NCBI GenBank assembly: GCA_023228945.1
Contig: JALOAI010000003.1
Location: 62,001-126,000 of the forward strand
Source of the DNA: Pigmentiphaga sp.
GTDB taxonomy: Bacteria > Pseudomonadota > Gammaproteobacteria > Burkholderiales > Burkholderiaceae_B
Direction: 5' to 3'
Length of the DNA stretch: 64,000 nucleotides
A program made the translations under genes and the position numbers. Below are positions 61,021 through 64,000 of the stretch, one piece after another (within the stretch, counting starts at the first letter, position 1; each line of letters starts with the position of its first letter). The notes beneath the pieces are model-generated. The model was not told the origin of the DNA and did not search any database. It worked only from the letters and a program-made list of their open reading frames with translations.

Positions 61021-62022
61021 ATGATTCCGTTCAACCGCATGGCCCGGAACAAGCTTTCGCTACGCCGCGCCGTCCTTTCTTCTCTTGTTGGTTTGGCCGC
61101 CGGTCTGACACTGGCGGCCCCGGCCCAGGCCGTGGATGGCCCCATCCGGGTCCTTTCCGGTTATCCGGCCGGTTCGGGCAACGATGCCCTGGCGCGTGTG
61201 TACGCCGACGCCTTGTCCAAAAAACTCGGCGTGCCGGCCATCGTCGAAAATCGCCCCGGCGCGGGCGGCCTGCTGGGCATGCACGCCCTGAAAACCGCCA
61301 CGCCGGCCAGCAATACCCTGCAGATGACGATGGATCACCAGATCATCATGCTGCCGCTGATCGTCAAAGAGCCCAACTTCGATCCCAAGCGGGATGCGGT
61401 GCCGGTGGCGCGCTTCACGTCCTTCAATACCTGCCTGGTTGCCGGCCCGGCGTCCAAGGCCAACAGCTTGCAGGAGTACGTCGAAGCCGTCCGCAAGGAC
61501 GCCAACCAGGGCAACTACGGCGTTCCCGCGCCGGGCTCCCAGGCGCAATTCGTGGGTTTCGTGATCGCGCAGCAATTCGATATCCCGATGCAGCCGATCG
61601 CCTACAAAGGCGCGGCGCCGGCCATCTCCGACTTGATCGGCGGCCACGTGCCGGTGATCGTGGTGCCTTGCGATGGCGTCACCGAGCACGTCAAGGCGGG
61701 CAATGCGCGCGTGCTCGGCATCGCGGCGGAGGAACGCAGCCATCTGTTTCCGGATACACCCACCTTCAAAGAGCAGGGCCTGAAGATGCCGTCCGACAAC
61801 TTCGTCGCCGTGTTCGCCTCGCCGGCCATGCCGCCCGCGGTACTGAAGGAAATCACGGCAGCCACCAAGGCCATGTTCGACGACCCCGATGTGGTGGCCC
61901 GCATCAACAATACCGGCATGATCGCCAGCTATGCCGATGCCAAAGAGCTCGAAGCCATCGTGGCTCGCGGCAACGAGTATTGGGCCAAGCAGGTCGAAGC
62001 GTCGAACTTCGTCGCCCAGTAA
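61021..62022 (+). CDS. Bug-type tripartite tricarboxylate transporter substrate-binding receptor
   Basis: This 333-residue periplasmic receptor has a signal peptide (SSLVGLAAGLTLAAPAQA-V) and the Bug fold: IRVLSGYPAGSGNDALARVYADAL, IVENRPGAGGLLGMHALK, and PIAYKGAAPAISDLIGGHVPVIVVPCDG. It departs from the standard PFPPGG loop (GYPAGSGND), so ligand preference may differ from classic Bug proteins. AGGAG lies about 9 nt before the ATG at 61021. It is the first gene of an operon with two enolase-superfamily enzymes and lies under the palindromic operator. Confidence 0.88.
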   Translation: MIPFNRMARNKLSLRRAVLSSLVGLAAGLTLAAPAQAVDGPIRVLSGYPAGSGNDALARVYADALSKKLGVPAIVENRPGAGGLLGMHALKTATPASNTLQMTMDHQIIMLPLIVKEPNFDPKRDAVPVARFTSFNTCLVAGPASKANSLQEYVEAVRKDANQGNYGVPAPGSQAQFVGFVIAQQFDIPMQPIAYKGAAPAISDLIGGHVPVIVVPCDGVTEHVKAGNARVLGIAAEERSHLFPDTPTFKEQGLKMPSDNFVAVFASPAMPPAVLKEITAATKAMFDDPDVVARINNTGMIASYADAKELEAIVARGNEYWAKQVEASNFVAQ

Positions 62023-62091
62023 GTCTTTCCGGGATCGCGGGCCGCGGCCCGCGGCCGCCGCTTTTTTGCCATTCCTACCAGCAGGTTCTCC

Positions 62092-63264
62092 ATGAAAATC
62101 GTCAAGGTCGAATGCATCCCGGTTTCCAGCCCCATGGCCAAACCGTTGATCATGCCCAATACCCGCATCACCGCGATCGACAGCGTGGTGCTGAAGATCA
62201 CCACCGACGATGGCACGGTCGGCTTTGCCGATTCGGGCGACACCTCGTCGTGGTACCGGGGCGAGATGCAGGGCACCATGATCAGCATGATCTGCGACGT
62301 GATCGCGCCGCGGGTGTTGTTGGGCGAAGATCCGCGCAACCTAGAAAAGCTGGTGGGCAAGATGGATCTGCTGGTGCGCGACAACAACCAGGCCAAGGCC
62401 ACGGTGGACTTTGCGCTGCACGATCTCAAGGGCAAGCTCTACCAGATGCCGGTGTACGAGCTGCTGGGCGGGCGCACCACCGAGGGCGCGCGGCTGGGCT
62501 GGGTGCTGTCGGCGGGCACGCCCGAGCAGGTGGCCGAAGAGGCCAGGGTGGCGCTCTCGCACGGCTTTGCCCTGCTCAAGATGAAGGTCGGCTACGGCAC
62601 GCTGGAAGACGACGTGGCGATGGCCGCCGCCGTGCGCGAAACCGTTGGCCCGCACGTGCGCCTCACCATGGACGCCAACGGCTTCTGGAACTACGAACAG
62701 GCCCTGCAGACCATCCGCAAGCTCGACCCGCTGGAGCTGGAGCTGATCGAACAGCCCCTGCCGCACTGGGACATCGAAGGCATGGCCCGCCTGCGGGGGC
62801 AGGTGCGCACGCCCATCTATGCCGACGAAGCGGCACAGGAACTGCACCACATCAAAGACATTATCGACCGCCGCGCCGCCGATGGCCTGTTTATCAAGCT
62901 GCAGAAGGCGGGCGGCCTGCTCAAATCGCAGCGCTGGCTCACCCTGGCGCGGCTGTCGGGCCTGCCGGTGATGTGTGGCTGCATGGTCGGCTCGGGCCTG
63001 GAGCACAGCCCCTCGGCCCACCTCTGGACGGCCAACCAATGGGCTTCGCAGTTTCTCAACGAATCCCTGGGGCCGCTGATGATCCACGGGGTGTGGAACA
63101 GCAAGGATATCCCGGACGGTGCCGATCTCGCCCTGAATGTACCGAAATTCGAAAACGGCGTGACCTATCCCAACGAAGGCGTGGGCCTGGGCATCGACCT
63201 CAACGAGGAATTCCTTCGCCGCAACCTCACCGCCGGCAAGCAGGCGCGCACGGTCGAGCTCTGA
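62092..63264 (+). CDS. Mandelate racemase/muconate lactonizing enzyme family protein (copy 1)
   Basis: This 390-residue member of the enolase superfamily abstracts the alpha-proton of a carboxylate. The catalytic lysines K163 and K165 lie in LLKMKVG. The metal ligands D194 (MDANGF), E220 (LELIEQPLP) and E246 (YADEAAQE) are in place. A late CGCMVGSGLEHSPSAHL is at the usual end strand. The capping-domain 20s loop (about residues 15-30) sets specificity and differs from copy 2. The substrate is unknown; candidates are a hydroxy-acid or lactone acid brought in by the Bug receptor. It starts 70 nt after the Bug gene. Confidence 0.88.
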   Translation: MKIVKVECIPVSSPMAKPLIMPNTRITAIDSVVLKITTDDGTVGFADSGDTSSWYRGEMQGTMISMICDVIAPRVLLGEDPRNLEKLVGKMDLLVRDNNQAKATVDFALHDLKGKLYQMPVYELLGGRTTEGARLGWVLSAGTPEQVAEEARVALSHGFALLKMKVGYGTLEDDVAMAAAVRETVGPHVRLTMDANGFWNYEQALQTIRKLDPLELELIEQPLPHWDIEGMARLRGQVRTPIYADEAAQELHHIKDIIDRRAADGLFIKLQKAGGLLKSQRWLTLARLSGLPVMCGCMVGSGLEHSPSAHLWTANQWASQFLNESLGPLMIHGVWNSKDIPDGADLALNVPKFENGVTYPNEGVGLGIDLNEEFLRRNLTAGKQARTVEL

Positions 63265-63277
63265 ACGGAAACCCGCC

Positions 63278-64000
63278 ATGAAAATCGTCAAGGTCGAATG
63301 CATCCCGGTTTCCAGCCCCATGGCCAAGCCCATGGTGATGCCCAACACCTACATTACCCGCATCGACAGCGTGGTGCTGAAGATCACCACCGACGACGGC
63401 ACGGTCGGCTTTGCCGATTCGGGCGACACCTCGTCGTGGTATCGGGGCGAGATGCAGGGCACGATGATCAGCATGATCTGCGACGTGATCGCGCCGCGGG
63501 TGTTGTTGGGCGAAGATCCGCGCAACCTAGAAAAGCTGGTGGGCAAGATGGATCTGCTGGTGCGCGACAACAACCAGGCCAAGGCCACGGTGGACTTTGC
63601 GCTGCACGATCTCAAGGGCAAGCTCTACCAGATGCCGGTGTACGAATTGCTGGGCGGGCGCACCACCGAAGGCGCGCGGCTGGGCTGGGTGCTGTCGGCG
63701 GGCACGCCCGATCAGGTGGCCGAAGAAGCCAAGGTGGCGCTCTCGCACGGCTTTGCCCTGCTCAAGATGAAAGTCGGCCACGGCACGCTGGAAGATGACG
63801 TAGCCATGGCGGCCGCGGTGCGCGAGACCGTTGGCCCGCACGTGCGCCTCACCATGGACGCCAACGGCTTCTGGAACTACGAACAGGCGCTGCAAACCAT
63901 CCGCAAGCTGGATCCGCTGGAGCTGGAGCTGATCGAGCAGCCCCTGCCGCACTGGGACATCGAGGGCATGGCCCGCCTGCGGGGGCAGGTGCGTACGCCC
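63278..64000 (+). CDS. Mandelate racemase/muconate lactonizing enzyme family protein (copy 2, cut by window end)
   Basis: 241 codons are visible, starting 13 nt after copy 1. It differs from copy 1 at only seven residues: L19M, I20V, R25Y, A28R, E145D, R152K and Y168H. Catalytic K163, K165, D194 and E220 are unchanged. Four of seven changes fall in the substrate-specificity loop. Long stretches are identical at the DNA level, including an unusual CTA leucine codon, so the duplication is recent or maintained by gene conversion. The 3' end lies outside the window. Confidence 0.9.
   Translation, partial: MKIVKVECIPVSSPMAKPMVMPNTYITRIDSVVLKITTDDGTVGFADSGDTSSWYRGEMQGTMISMICDVIAPRVLLGEDPRNLEKLVGKMDLLVRDNNQAKATVDFALHDLKGKLYQMPVYELLGGRTTEGARLGWVLSAGTPDQVAEEAKVALSHGFALLKMKVGHGTLEDDVAMAAAVRETVGPHVRLTMDANGFWNYEQALQTIRKLDPLELELIEQPLPHWDIEGMARLRGQVRTP

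Overview
This is 64 kb of high-GC DNA from a betaproteobacterium, most likely Burkholderiales/Alcaligenaceae (Bordetella, Achromobacter or Pigmentiphaga relatives). The evidence is two Bug-type periplasmic tricarboxylate-transporter receptors, a pyrR-pyrB-inactive dihydroorotase block next to yqgF/yqgE, argJ with a DUF815 ATPase and a Nudix-ThiE fusion, and a secA/zapD/coaE/prepilin peptidase neighbourhood. I cannot fix the genus from sequence alone. I see no rRNA, tRNA, CRISPR array, phage or complete IS element.

Layout. 1-9.2 kb: end of secA, a complete siaABCD (c-di-GMP) operon, mgtE, and a LysR gene divergent from a YeiH-type exporter. 9.2-15.5 kb: M20 amidohydrolase, fadD, a 77-bp tandem palindromic array, an inositol monophosphatase and mnmC. 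15.7-20.6 kb: a GDP-6-deoxyhexose operon (GH31-like protein without catalytic acids, Rmd-like reductase, Gmd, small membrane protein) carrying a 75-bp tandem element. 20.6-24.9 kb: an unassigned accessory cluster of two paralogous secreted proteins around a six-repeat lipoprotein. 24.9-30.4 kb: a frameshifted Rpn-type nuclease gene, then a catabolic operon (opine-dehydrogenase family, 3-hydroxyacyl-CoA dehydrogenase, Bug receptor) with an IclR gene. 30.4-43.3 kb: mainly housekeeping (secreted hydrolase, pyrimidine genes, rubredoxin, thiE, hemL, argJ, DUF815, Nudix-ThiE) plus an intact Rpn-type nuclease. 43.4-59.2 kb: zapD, then an aldehyde dehydrogenase / alpha-methylacyl-CoA racemase / CoA-transferase / TetR cluster, coaE, prepilin peptidase, rsgA, an M48 protease, orn, a MATE pump, an ArnT-like transferase and rpmE2. 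59.6-64 kb: acyl-CoA dehydrogenase divergent from a Bug receptor and two nearly identical enolase-superfamily genes, the second cut by the window end.

Two results stand out. First, a long palindrome overlaps the -35 elements of both the aldehyde dehydrogenase promoter (44.3 kb) and the acyl-CoA dehydrogenase/Bug divergent promoters (60.9 kb) with the same geometry. This joins two loci 16 kb apart into one predicted regulon, probably controlled by the TetR protein at 49 kb. Second, a palindromic element occurs as four tandem copies in front of the Rmd-like gene and once in frame inside one secreted paralog. Its end places a GGAGG exactly 8 nt before an in-frame GTG in both places, so it may act as a mobile coding and ribosome-binding module. 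Five copies of a separate ~39-bp intergenic hairpin are also scattered over the window.
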